A stretch of DNA of 64,000 bases from Watersipora subatra. Its lineage: Eukaryota; Bryozoa; Gymnolaemata; Cheilostomatida; Watersiporidae. This document shows, in pieces, positions 22,581 to 34,150 of this stretch. The notes under the pieces were generated by a model, which worked only from the letters and a program-made list of their open reading frames with translations, made no database searches and was not told the DNA's origin. The number at the start of each line of letters is the position of its first letter. Within the stretch, counting starts at the first letter, position 1. Made by a program: the position numbers and the translations under genes. The DNA lies in contig NC_088709.1 in assembly GCF_963576615.1 (NCBI RefSeq), positions 22,027,243 through 22,091,242 on the forward strand, given 5' to 3'.

Positions 22581-22974
22581 GTATAATACTAGGTAGGTAA
22601 ATAGTAGGTTATTGGTCATTTTGGCACTTCAGCTCATTTAGTTTTCAGAGTTGCCTTACCATGTACGTACCAAGTCTTAGTTGAAAATACTTTTAGCTAT
22701 AATGCTCGCATTGAACTTTCAAAACCGTTGATCAAATTTAGTACAATAACAGGATTCAGAAATAACTGCTATATACATGCATATAATTTTTTCCCTGCAC
22801 TGCTGGAGGGAGAAAAACACAATACTATTAGGCAACGTACATGTATGTTCGTTTAATATTAATTGCACCTGCATAGCCACCAAGTATAATAGAATTATTG
22901 TTGATAGATGTTCTACCTTGTATCAACCATTCGCAAAACAGTTTGGATATCAGATTTGATACTATTATTAACTC
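22581..22974. other. No gene recognised
   Basis: AT-rich spacer between the truncated Tc1 and the repeat shared with 33.7 kb; nothing recognisable. Confidence 0.5.
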
Positions 22975-23400
22975 ATCTCCGAAAAAACATGCTTATCACG
23001 TGTATAGCTTTTTATTGGCGTTAGTATTCGTCAACAAGACAATATTTTCGTTTCATGTCAACAAAAATAGAATGAAGATACAGAAATCCGGGATTATTGA
23101 GTGAGTTGAACAAATGTGTTTTAAAAATTGACTATCTAGTAATATTATGCAAGAATCAGGTAGTGAATTGAACGTTGTATTAACATAAAATTTATAAACT
23201 GAAATATTCGATAGTAGATCTACTGTATATCCCAATGCATAAGCTGATTGTAGAGAGCAAAAATATTTACAAATTCTAGGGGTCTTGCTTCTACACACAT
23301 TGAAAGCAAACGTAATGACATGCTAACTTAATTATAACAACTAAAACTTGAGTCTTTATTAACTCGACTTGATTAATTAAAGTGAAACAACAATAATGGC
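22975..23400. repeat. Dispersed repeat, partner of 33725-34150
   Basis: About 430 bp in direct orientation relative to 33725-34150, beginning at actcatctcc and running through tgcttatcac.tgtatagctttttattg, with moderate divergence and a deletion in the other copy near 33915. At 33.7 kb this sequence adjoins a piggyBac relic, so it may be an upstream part of the same element. The present copy has no transposase next to it. Confidence 0.8.
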
Positions 23401-23704
23401 CCTTGAGGCCCGTACACAGAAATTATCAATGAAAATTTTCAAACTGTTTGGATAGTCTCGAGATATATACTGATAAAGAAGGTTGCAGTTCACTATAAAA
23501 GACTGCTCAATATTAAAATAGAGCATTTATATAAAATATATCAAAAACTGAAAACTTTTAAAACATTTTACTACTTAAAATTTCATGGTTGTTACCATTC
23601 ATCAGGTAAAATTAAAATCTGAAGCTCATATGACTGTACGCAAAAACACATCAAATTGCTTAACGATAAAGGCCAGCTACATATAATATAACAATTTAAT
23701 TGGT

Positions 23705-24640
23705 TCATGTCACAGCATTGCAAATTAAGTGCTTATTTGAGTGCCTGCACTTTGACACAAGCTCGTTTCTTGAGTTTAAGTTTGCCAGTTCAGGTTTGTA
23801 TAGAATGAAGTACTTCTCCCAAATACACAAGTTACAGCGTTTACTGGTCTTATTGTAACTACTCACTTTTTTCAATACTCTCCACTTGATGTCGTACTGG
23901 ATGGATTGATCTTTAAGCTGCCATATATAATTACTTAGTTCTGTTGAAGGTCGTTTTGATGGATTGTTGAAGCTGCTACGATGGTTGTAATATCTTTTCT
24001 TGAATGAGCCCTCTGTCAGGCCAACATATGTCTGTTTGGTAGCATTAGGTTCGTTGGTCATAACTGTAGCCTGATAGATGACAGAACTAGACGAACATGC
24101 ATTTGGCAGGGGACATGTACCTTTATCTCGACAGTTGCATGTTGCTGTTGGCTTTTCGTTTGATAGCTGCGCTTTGTTATTTGCAATAATCTGTCCAATA
24201 TTCTTCATGCAGCTATAGCTAAGTTTTAAATTGTTTCTATTAAATATCGAATAAAGTTTGTGATCTTTGGGAAATTCTTCACTCAGAGCTTTGAAGAAAA
24301 GCTTTCCTATATTGTTGGCAACATTTTTAGAGAAAGGGGGGTTATACCAAAGTATATTTCTCCTGCGTTTTTTTCTGGTGTTATGCGATGTTGTATTCTC
24401 ACTAAATGTCAATTTATGATGGTATCCACTTCTATTAAGGGCTCCTTGGTGTTCTTTCGTATTTTGTCTAAATATATCTTGATTGGATGATATTGCGGAG
24501 AGGCGCAGGTTGACTGATGCTGGAATGTTTTTGATGATTGAGGGTGGGTGGTCAGATCTTGTCTGCACGTATCTAGGCATATTATTGGGCTTGCTGAAGA
24601 GTCTATATAATTCATTCTGTAGATCAAACGATATATCCAA
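23705..24640 (-). pseudogene. Penelope-like element: 3' end with GIY-YIG endonuclease
   Basis: A 311-codon frame covers the end of the RT thumb (LDISFDL...., about 24640-24560), a linker with the characteristic RRR..WYNPPFSKNV..NIGK motif (about residues 90-125), a Cys cluster (CNCRDKGTCPL, CxC...C), and a GIY-YIG-type nuclease (YVGLTEGSFKKRYYNHR..SF). It ends in a C-terminal CNLC..EK..I block. In the family this endonuclease nicks target DNA for primed reverse transcription. The RT palm and everything upstream are missing: the frame begins at an AT microsatellite. The frame is intact but lacks its enzyme partner, so it is a dead 5'-truncated copy. Confidence 0.85.
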
Positions 24641-24905
24641 AAAGTCTCATATATATATATATATATGTTTTCCTATGAGTGTTTTCTTAAGTTTCTTGTT
24701 TACTGATACCTTAATCTGAGAATGTTGCACTCACGCAACATTGTGCTTCAATGCTATATACATTACGCAATAGATAATTACCGCATTGGTGTTATGAGGT
24801 ATTTGAGCCAGTAAAATTAATTTATTTTGAATGAATATATGGTAAATGTACATATATATATATATACATGTATATATATATATATATATACATGTATATG
24901 TATTT
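24641..24905. repeat. (TA)n / (ATGT)n microsatellites
   Basis: Pure or nearly pure TA runs at about 24647-24667 and 24850-24892, interspersed with acatgt units. They sit at the 5' truncation point of the Penelope-like fragment. Confidence 0.95.
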
Positions 24906-25153
24906 CTTGAATAAAAAGGCAAATATGTGGTCTAAAATAATTGATACAATGAATATGTAAAAATGACCACTAGAAAACACTTACATTATCTACTAGTCGT
25001 TTCATGTGGTGTAAACAAGTGAGTTGTTAAAATTTAGTTCACTCCCACAATTGTGAGGTGCATGGTGTTTGCTAAAGACACAGCTCGTCATCTGAAAAAG
25101 TTTTTGATGCCAATGCGGGACATAAAAAGAGAGAAACTTTGCCATGCAATTAA

Positions 25154-26065
25154 TTATTTTTTCCTGAGAATGAATTTACTGAGGGGTCTACAGGTGGTCA
25201 CGATCTCGTTATGGCGGTTTATGGTAAACTTCTCTGGTTTATATAAAATAAAACATTTCTCATTAGTACAAAGCTGGCATTTCTTACTGATGTCTGTGTA
25301 AGCCCTGGCTTTGATTAATATTTCCGGCTTGATGTTAAATGTATTATTCATATCTTTTAGAGACCAGATGTGTTTGCTCAGCAAATTGTTATTTATTTTG
25401 CTGGCCTTGTTAAAAGATGTTTTATGATTTCTGCAACTTGTTTTAAAGTCTCCTTCAGTCAGACCTACATGTCTCTGTCTTGTCATTTGAAGTCACGCTG
25501 GTTTGATATATGATGGTTTTTGTTTGGCTTCCCCACCTAAAAGACAGTTATTTTTACACGGCAGCTGCAACCATTCTGGTTGGTGTCATTAGCCTTTATA
25601 ATTTGGATATTTACCCATTGATTGCAGATGTTGTTTGGCATTCAACTATAGCTAATATTAACAGTGTAATTGAGGATTTCACCTAATGGGTGTTTATTAG
25701 AAAAACACTGTCATACTAGCTTTAAAAACTCAAGTCCTAAGTCTAAGTACTAAGTCAAATATTAGTAGACACATCAAGGTCAAAAAGTGATTATACCGCG
25801 TGAAGTTTCTGTGTAACTCTTTTGAGTTTGTTGGTGTTATTAGTGGGTTTGTATGTTCAGTTATAAGTATATCCACTTTTCTTCAGAGCAATCTAGTAGA
25901 CAGATTACGCATTTTTAAAAATTTCTCAATGTGAAGACTGTTCTGAAAGTTTGGTTTATTCTTTCAGGCGTGTTTGGGATGACAGATGATGGATGTTTGA
26001 GTTTTTGTGGATATTTTGTGGGGTATTGATAGGTTTATTGAATGGTTTATATTTGCTACTGTTGA
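25154..26065 (-). pseudogene. Second Penelope-like 3' fragment, strongly degraded
   Basis: The 25486-25154 frame holds a GIY-YIG block (HVGLTEGDFKTS.RNHKTSF) and the C-terminal C.LC.NEK.FILY segment. The corresponding Cys-rich linker is recognisable but frame-broken around 25540-25620. The RT C-terminus (LLGVTLDL...KYKPFNKP) lies at about 26090-25990. The order matches the 23705-24640 copy, from which it differs clearly, so it is not a simple duplication. Many frame breaks; non-functional. Confidence 0.75.
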
Positions 26066-26268
26066 GATCTAGAGTGACGCCCAAAAGTCTACTACTTTTT
26101 AACTGTTTATATACTACAGCGATGGCCTGCCAATGTACTACAACGAATGCCTTTTTATGTCCTTGGTTGACTTTGAGTTGTGGTTTATTGTGTACACTTT
26201 TTGGACGTGCTTCTTGGAGACCTGTCAGATTTTTTTTAATGAGCCAGTTGCCTATGTGTTTGTATATA

Positions 26269-28050
26269 CAGTGGTGATACAAATTATGGAACCGCCTCTA
26301 ATTTTCGTTACATAGCAATGAATTCTGAGTTGTGTTTGTTTTTTCTACAACCAAAATTTTACATAACTATAAAAAGTTATATATCATTTGAATCGTCACA
26401 ATGTTGGCTTTTTGATAAACTTTAATTAAAACCACATCGTATTTTCTATAAAAATATTATTAGAGGTTTACTGAAAGCTGTTAGAGAGTTACTGTACAGT
26501 TGTCATTTCTATGAAATAGTGTCTGACCAAATGTCATAAAATAACTTCTTTTTTTTTTAAATGGCTTTTATTGTGAATTAGCTTAAAGACAAGGTATAGT
26601 AGCTTTGAAAAGAGCTGTTTTGGTCCTAAAGATGATCAATATTTGGTTGACCAGCCTTTGTTGTCATTCACTGCTCGGCAGCGCCTGGGCATACTATCTG
26701 TCAGTGTCTGAAGCTCTTCAGGTGCCACTATTCGATGCCAGGATTGCACAATAAGCTCCATCAATCTTCTTTTATTAGTTGGTTTGTTTTTAGTTACAAG
26801 ATTGCCTATTCTGCCCCACAAATTTTCCATTGGGTTAAGGTCTGGTGACTGAGAAGGCCAAGTCAGAGTGTTATTGTCAGCAAACCACTTCTTTACTCTT
26901 CTGGCTGTGTGGCATAGAGCATTATCTTGCTGAAACAGCCACTCTCTATCAGACTTCTAGCAGATGGTATCATCACACTTTGTAGTATTCCACAATATTT
27001 TTTTGCATTCATCATACCATCAACAAAATCTAATCCACCAGGACCAGCAGCGGAGAAACAACTCCACACCATTACTGAGGTGGGATGCTTTATCGTAGGT
27101 AAAATACATTCTGGTTTAAACTCTTCACCAAGTTTGCTTCTTACATAATTGTTGCCAGAGTGATTTTGCACAGTAAATGTGCTCTCATCGCTGAATAATA
27201 CTGCTCACCAGTTTTCTGGTGACCAATTCACATGATCTTTTGCCCATTGTAGAAGAGCCTTTTTTTGCTGAGATGATAACAAAGGTTTTCTACGAGCTTT
27301 ACAGCCTCGTGAGCCATGATCTCTCAATGATTTGCAAACAGTTGATGGTGATAACTCTGTACCTGTTGATTCTTTTAACTCACTGGCTAGCAGAGGACTG
27401 GTTAGATGTCTATCAACCAAAGAAAGTCTCACTAGGCGTCTGGTCACTCGATCTGTTACTAGCTTTTTCTTTCCCCTACCAGCTCTTTCTTCAACTTGAC
27501 CAGTTTCCTTCCATCTGCAGATTGCTGTAAATACACCTTTTTTAGAGCAATCTACCTCCCTTGCAATTTCCCTCTGCGATTTCCCTTGCTAATGAAGCTG
27601 ATTTATTACAGCACGCTTTTCTTTCGTGAGATGTTGAGGCATGATGATGAAGTTATTAAAATGACTTTTACTGAGAGCAGGACTTTTCAATACTACTTGA
27701 GTTACGTTGCGTAATGAACGACGTCTCACTCAATGCAATTGTTGTCTTAGATGATTGTTAAACTGAGCAGATCAAAGAATTTGGAAATTCTAGACATCAT
27801 TCACCAGACTACTGTTTTTGAAAAAAGTGGGTTGTTATGAGACACCCTGACTAGTTGCACTTTTAACTGCACTAGCGATGGAATTATGTTTGGATGCAAA
27901 AAAATACTAAACAATGCGACAGCTGATAAAATTCCCTTTCTAATGATATATAACTTTTCATATCTGGACTGAATATAACTAATATGAGAGCCATTATAGT
28001 GCATTATTTACTCAAACTCAAAGGCGGTTCCATAATTTGTATCACCACTG
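26269..28050 (-). mobile_element. Complete Tc1-like DNA transposon
   Basis: 1782 bp between TA target dinucleotides. The inverted ends start CAGTGGTGATACAAATTATG and are perfectly matched over at least 29 bp. The transposase gene on the minus strand is damaged, so mobility would require an outside transposase. Its right border is 33 bp from the start of another repeat (28083). Confidence 0.96.
26636..27642 (-). pseudogene. Tc1 transposase (DD34E type), inactivated
   Basis: Starts at ATG 27642 (MPQHLTKEKRAVINQLH), followed at once by an in-frame stop. A paired-like HTH half follows (27447-27205; LVRLSLVDRHLTSP, LLASELKESTG) and then a second stop at the ENW junction. The DDE core comes next: FSDES with the first Asp near 27190, KHPTSVMVW, a frameshift before the QQDNA motif, and the SPDLNPMENLWG Glu block. 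It ends in STKY at 26636. All three catalytic motifs can be seen in the DNA, but at least two stops and one shift separate them. In the family the protein cuts and pastes the element at TA sites. Confidence 0.93.
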
Positions 28051-28082
28051 TATATACTCTATATATGAATATGTATATATAT

Positions 28083-28440
28083 ACTAGGTGAATGCCCAGT
28101 CTTTGCACAGAAAATTTATTTTTATTTAACATATAACAGCAGTTACAATTCTAAGCTTCAAACTTTATATCATGAGAAGTGTTTTGTGTAATTGAAATAA
28201 ATTACAAGAAAAATAAAACAACTGTAAAGGTTTTCAAACTTTGTCAAACAACTGTAACTTTCAAACTTTATATCATGAGAAGTGTTTTGTGCGGGTCAGA
28301 TGAATTAGGAAACAAAAGAAAACAACCATAGAAGTGTTTGAATGTAAATGTAAAATAATTAGCAAGTAATAGCTAAATTAAATCTGTTTTGCTACAATTA
28401 CAATAAAAGATAATTTGGTATTGATACTAATTTTGAGCAA
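28083..28440 (+). repeat. Dispersed repeat 'head' (actaggtgaatgcccag), with internal duplication
   Basis: Begins like five other places in the window (42297, 46198, 56931, 57371; reversed near 58815) with a cta(g/a)nTGAATGCCCAGnnTTG core. An internal block of about 33 bp (ttcaaactttatatcatgag...) is repeated at about 28156 and 28259. It is collinear with 57371-57560. Confidence 0.75.
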
Positions 28441-28459
28441 TCTGTTGATGGATTGCATT

Positions 28460-31400
28460 TTAGTGACTCCATTCTTGTGTGAATTTTGTAAAATTTGATG
28501 CTGTCACTCGACCTCTCCTCATTCTTCTCCAATTTTCATTTTCAGATTGTCCTTTGGTAAAAACTTCTATATCAGAAATTGGTTGGTCGCTCAAAACACA
28601 TTTAGTAACGAGTTTATCTACAGTAGCTACAGTCTTGGCTGCATCAGCAATACCGCAAATGGAACTGATCCAAATGTCTGGAGAGTCATTGTCATTAGGC
28701 AGCATAGTGTCATCATCAATGGGCTGAGATGCACTGGTTTTGAGTTTCCCTGTAAACAAAGACAAAAATATCATACACATATGATTCTCATTGTGATGAT
28801 TATTCCAGTCAAAAGCAGACTAATTAAACACCTGAATGTATTCTGTTGTGATATGTAGTCAAATTATGTAATTTTGATAAGCTTGTGGTGGGAAGAGAAA
28901 AAAGATGCAAACAAGTGTACTAGATGATTTCACAATTGAGGAAAATAGTACTTTTCCCAATAAGAATTAGAAATGCAGGTTAAGCTCGAAAAGTGTTGAT
29001 TTTATGTCTTTCATTACATGAGGTTTCTAGTTGGGTGTATCACTGCAGGTACCTTGCAAAATTATTAACTAGTGAAATTTGTATATAAAGTATTGCAAGT
29101 ATTATTTTTGTTAAAACTTTCAAAAATTTAATTATAAGTATCTTGTCACGGATTATAAGAATCACACATGGCCCAACTATAGGATGGCAGCAGCTAGTCC
29201 AGATAAATAAGTTCTGCAGCTGTAATGCCATTTTTTCCACTACAATTGGAAATTTTATATAACACTTAATGTCGTTTGCAGTACCGGTTTGCAGTTAGTG
29301 TATTTTGCTCCAGAGTCATAAAACTTTCTGAGCCAATTAGGCTAAAAATCGTGACAATAAGAGGTGAACACCTGGCAAAAACAGCAGTGCTGTCGGTAAT
29401 GCTGACCGCATTGATTCTACAAAATCTTTGAAATGGCATGTGACACCTGGCTCATTGAGTGTCTCCCCAAACTTTACCCTGCTGGTTGTAGACTTTTTGA
29501 TCGATTTTTTCTTGCCACCTGAAATATCAACGATTAGACATTTACAAAAATAAGTAGAGCAGTTTACTGCCTAATCCAAAAATCTGCACTCTGTAGTTAG
29601 CAATCAATGCTTGCATAGTGAGAGAATGATACAGATTATCATGCCATTTCTCCACTTGTAGCAGTCAGTAGCCTTGATGCTACAGTTTGCGACCACATAA
29701 TTGAAAACTAAAATATTTAAACACAAAAAGATGTTGTGTAGTACATGATGACCTGCTGTACATTTATTGTTTGTGATTATCTATGGATATAGTGATTTAG
29801 CAGCTGATTTAAATCTTTGTTAAGCATTCCTTCGTATGTTCTATGGCCATTATATAGCGAGTGCTGAGACAATATTTAATACAACTTTCAATGATTACAT
29901 AGCTTGAATTTTGTTAGTACTAACCTTTGCCAGATTTGTGGCTTGGTTTCTTGAAACTCATATCAGCTACTTTCATAAAAACAGTCTTTTTTTAAGATGG
30001 TCCTTTCCAGGCAGTATTCGTGCAGGCTGGATTTGATATATCGAGCTTGAATGCACTCTCAATTTTAAACATGAGGGCTGCTATATGGTTGCATGTCTGG
30101 CTCAGACTAAAATTGTAAACTCTAAATAGCTTCTTTCATCATGATATTGCTGTTGCTAGTTGTTATACTGTAATGCATTATTTGTTACACATTTTTGCTA
30201 ACTATTTACAAATCTAATATTCTAACTATTTTTTTAACTTGACAGTTTCAATAAAACAATAGAGCCATATTTCTGATTTATGTTTATTGTTTTGAATGTG
30301 CCATCATTATTTTTTAAATATTTTACAGTTTAAATATCAGAAGGTTAGAATAAACAGTTACTTTATATAAGAACAACAGTAATCGACATAAACATCACAC
30401 ATGCTATAATTCAGTTGCACTAACTTTCGTGTTTATATTATATAAAAGATATAGAACTACACTGATTGTACATAAAAATCAATGAGTTAGGTCCAAACTT
30501 GATACATTTTGCGAAAGATTTTGGCATTAAAAATTATCTAGACGCTAAAACCAAATAAACTTGACAGACATGGCAATACCAAACCCATGCACAATCTAGA
30601 AACTCAGTTTTCTAACATCTGCACAATACTGCACCAAATTTTGCTCATTTGGCCAAGATATCTTTGTTTGCCTCTAAAGAGAGTAATATAGTATAGCTTG
30701 GTTATAGATGGTCAGCGGAGCATCATTTTAATATAGACAATAAAATGTATTATAATAATAGATGACCAAAGCTCTTCAATTAACCCTCACAATATCAACA
30801 TATTACTCGAATTTCTAAGCAATGTTGAAATGTCATTTCATATTTGATATACATGTAGATAGAGCAATATACTTTAAATAGCTTCTTTCATAATTAATGG
30901 CACACACATGCAATGTAATGTAAAAAAACTCAGTATATTTTTATATGGCTTACCCGGCAATACAGGAGCAAAAGGCTGATTGCACCACTCCACTACTTTT
31001 CAGAACCTTATTCCACTGAGAATGAGGAATGTCATTCACTCGTTGACTTGGTGTACAAGTGCTTTTTAAATAGCAGGCATCTGTATCTCTGATGTCATGG
31101 AAAAACACTTCCTGGATCCAGTCATTGAAGAAATAGCTGTCTGCTTTTCCGGATTTATAGCTCTTTAGAGCATCGCTTGAAAGGAAATGCCCATTTTTTA
31201 GAACAAATCGCACTATTTCATTGTAACAAAGAGACGGCCATTTGTTCATACCCTCCTGTTCCCCAATCCAAATTTTCAATTTATTCGGATTACCAGCTTT
31301 CACTCCTACTTGCAGTAACGCCTTGTAATCTAATTTTTTAGACGTCTCTTGCTGTTTTAATGTTGGTTCTTCAGAGACATTAGTATTATACAAGAAATGC

Positions 31401-31549
31401 ACCCTTGAACAGAGCTCAAGACGAGTGCCCAAGATGTCGCATGCGCGTTTTTGACAGTACTCCTTTAGAGCATCAGTTGTCCATGTCTGCACTTCTTCAA
31501 GGCTTATTAGTTGAGTTTCAAACAAAGTCAAATTGCAGTCGATGTCCAT
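28460..31549 (-). pseudogene. SAP-SWIM-YqaJ-type gene, four exons, one stop, 3' truncated
   Basis: I reconstruct exons 31549-30954, 30106-29925, 29518-29372 and 28749-28460. All junctions are GT-AG and the phases (2, 1, 1) fit. Exon 1 has a SAP-like DNA-binding helix-extended loop-helix (LISLEEVQTW...LGTRLELCSRV). It ends with FCSCIAG, the first half of a SWIM zinc finger; exon 2 supplies the second half (LSQTCNHIAALMFKIE), giving CxC...CxH. Exon 2 then carries an in-frame TAA at 29994-29992. Exon 3 is Lys-rich at its start. Exon 4 ends with WRRMRRGRVTASNF, the opening motif of a YqaJ/lambda-exonuclease-like domain, and stops before the catalytic residues. Such SAP/SWIM/YqaJ proteins are multicopy in many invertebrates. 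Function is not established, and this copy looks dead. Confidence 0.7.
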
Positions 31550-31639
31550 TTTGTGACAAAATTCCAAAGAATGAGAAAATACTAAACTGAATTGGGTATT
31601 ATAGCAAAGTTTCAATGAGAAAATGAAATTAATGTCCAT

Positions 31640-32199
31640 GTCAAACTATTTGTTTAGGTTTATTAGTGCACTTATGTAATAAATGTTTACCTCATTAACC
31701 ACATATAAACAAGGTAAACTAGTACTGAAAGAAATAGTGAACTGGTGCATTTCGGCCAGAAGTTAATTTTTCGACTTTTTTTTCAATTGGTATGTGGTAC
31801 ATCAAGAGACAATGTTGGATGTCTGAACGATAGTACCAGATACCACATAGTGGTTATTTCTTAGTTAGTTGCCCAGTGCAGCGCACCCATTGATGCGCTA
31901 TATATACTAGAAGAACTTGTGAGCCTGATGTGTTTTCTTTTATGCTTGCTTTTTGCTGAATATTTTAACAATGCAAAATCTAGTGTTCAATATTATTTGT
32001 GCATATTTTCCACAACCAAAAGCTATACGGTCAGTTGCAGCATTAAGAGCATCTGAATACTTGACTGATGGTTACAAGCTGTTATATCATATTCTTCAAT
32101 TCATTGCTAACAGAATATAACCTTTTGAAGAAGACAACTCCAATATAGCAATGGGGAAATGGTGAGGAAAAGGTCTATTAATTCGAACTGAGAAAACAA
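31640..32199. other. No gene recognised
   Basis: Spacer upstream of the SAP-SWIM gene; its promoter should lie within the first few hundred bases. Nothing specific seen. Confidence 0.4.
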
Positions 32200-32840
32200 A
32201 ATTGAAATCCTAAATATATTGAATTAATAATACGATTTGTGTGGAAAAGTGTGTGTGTAAAAAGTTACTGTTCCAGCAGAAGCTATCCATCAAAACTTTG
32301 AATACGACGATATTGGTACCTCTCGATACTGGTACAAATGTAAAAATGAGATATCGGACTATCTTTGTCGGATACTTTGTCTGACTGAACAGAGAGAGAA
32401 TGTAGAGGATATTCCTACTCAAGAAGATAGAATTTTCCACGTGAAAAGTATTAGCCTTGACGGCGATTTAGCAATCACACCTTACGAAATACCGAAAATA
32501 AAAGTGTAGCGGCACATTAGAAATTGAAGTGGCACATTTAAAAATTACAAAAAAAAGGTAGGTAATGATAGCGAAAAATTAGTCTTGAACAATCTCCAAA
32601 AATAAGAGATGCGAAAGGTAATATTAGTTGATAATCATTAGATAATCATAAGATAACAGTGATAAAATGCTAAGAACTGGCTAGCTCAGTGGTTATATGT
32701 GTGGTTTTAAACCTCTGGCTGCAATCTGAGTTGAAATCCAGCACGTAGCGAGCTATTCATTCCACGATTTTAATAACTATAGCTGGGCAGGCAGACATCT
32801 GAACAGACGACCAACTTTGAGATTTTTACATAGATATATA
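32200..32840 (+). repeat. Composite repeat ending in a tRNA-derived SINE
   Basis: Collinear with 57550-57989 plus 58414-58560: tactggtacctttcgatactggtac, ggtaatattaa, and atgctaagaa.tggct. The tRNA-like part starts at about 32680, with an A box (ctagctcagtggtta) and a B box (gagttgaaatcc, 32728-32739), followed by a conserved tail (taactatagctgggcaggcagac). It gives the unoccupied version of the site hit by the MITE at 57990. Confidence 0.75.
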
Positions 32841-32929
32841 CCTATGTACAATACAAGCAGATAAGTTCTCACCATTATTTGGTATAAATGGACTAAATAC
32901 TGGAGCAATATCTACTGTTCAAAAGTAAT

Positions 32930-33722
32930 TCTCAAGCTCCCCATTCACTTGCAATGAGATGCATGAAAACAAATTCGTTTTTCAAGAAAGCGAGGACTTA
33001 TTTCACTTTTTTCAACCCTTGTGTTAGTTGTTCCCTCACACAGCTTGCAGCGACCTCGTTTCGAAAGCTTCATCGGTCAATGAGCAAAATTGTCCTTGTG
33101 AAATTGACCTGGGCGTCTTCGAATAATTTTTTAGCTGGTGTTGAGATGGACTAGCATCATCTGCTGCAGATAATCATCCTCGTTTGGCATCTGCATTTAC
33201 ATAGATGAGACTGTGAGCAGCTTCAGTTTGAAATTTTTTCTATTTAGTACTTAATTTTTTGGTAACTTGATACTTGGCTAAAAATGAATCCAACAAATTA
33301 ATGCCTCCCATATTTTTGTTATACGATTGTATTATAGCAAGCATGTTGTAAAAACGATCGTATTTTGATTGCTTGTCCCACCATTTGGCTTGAGCAAGGG
33401 GTTGTACACTAGTCAAGGAAGAGAGAAGGGTGATTTGTTGTCATACCATCTCACAGCGACTACATTGTTGACCTCCTCCACATGCATGTAGCTGTTTAAA
33501 ACCATGTGCCTTCTCGTTTGAGGACATTTTCATCATTGAGCTTGCATCCTGGAACTCTGTTGGTTCAAGCAGTATACCTGTGTAGAACATCCTCTTTTTT
33601 TAGCTCAGAGATGAGAAGACCGGTAAACAAGTTCTCATCAAAAGTTTTTTGCTTCCAGTTCTCTTGTAAAGTAAATGTTAGCTTGAGTACAACATCAGCT
33701 TCTTGGCCCAACTCCATCCCCT
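32930..33722 (-). pseudogene. piggyBac (PGBD-like) transposase relic
   Basis: Reading the minus strand from 33722: a block equivalent to the middle of DDE_Tnp_1_7 (GQEADVVLKLT, FDENLFTGLLISELKKED, NRVPGCKLNDENVLKREG), then VAVRWYDNKSPFSL and a strongly diagnostic IIQSYNKNMGGINLLDSFLA at about 33325-33270. The C-terminal cysteine/histidine-rich domain (CKLCEG...CFHASHC) lies at about 33040-32950. The blocks are in different frames, separated by stops. The N-terminal half is absent and is replaced by the repeat at 33725. Terminal repeats and TTAA flanks were not found. Cut-and-paste transposase in life; here dead. Confidence 0.8.
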
Positions 33723-33724
33723 TA

Positions 33725-34150
33725 CCATTAACTCATCTCCAAAAAACATGCTTATCACATGTATAGCTTTTTATTGCCATTAGTTATCATCAACAAGACT
33801 ATGTTTTCGTTTCATGTCAACAAAGAATAGAATGAAAAGACAGAAATCCAGGATTATTGAGTGAGTTCAACAAACATATTTTAAAAATTGACATTCTAGT
33901 AATATTATGGATACTATTACTAACAGGAAATTTATAAACTGAAATATTCTATAGTAGATCTATTTGATATCCCCATGCATAAGCTGATTCTAGAGAGCAA
34001 ACAATTTTACAAATTTTATTGGTTTTGCTTTTACACGCGTTACTCTCATCAAAAGCAAAGGAAATGGCATTATGTTAACTTAATTTTAACAACTACAACT
34101 CCAATTCCTGTTGACTCAAATTTATTAATCAAAGTGAGACAACAATATGA
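33725..34150. repeat. Dispersed repeat, partner of 22975-23400
   Basis: Direct-orientation match to 22975-23400, joined to the broken piggyBac relic within three bases of its last coding match. Either it is the 5' part of the same (internally deleted) element, or the junction is a secondary rearrangement. Confidence 0.8.

Noticed and set aside
24260-24490. Plus-strand frames at 24260-24719
   Set aside because: Shadow of the Penelope-like endonuclease on the minus strand.
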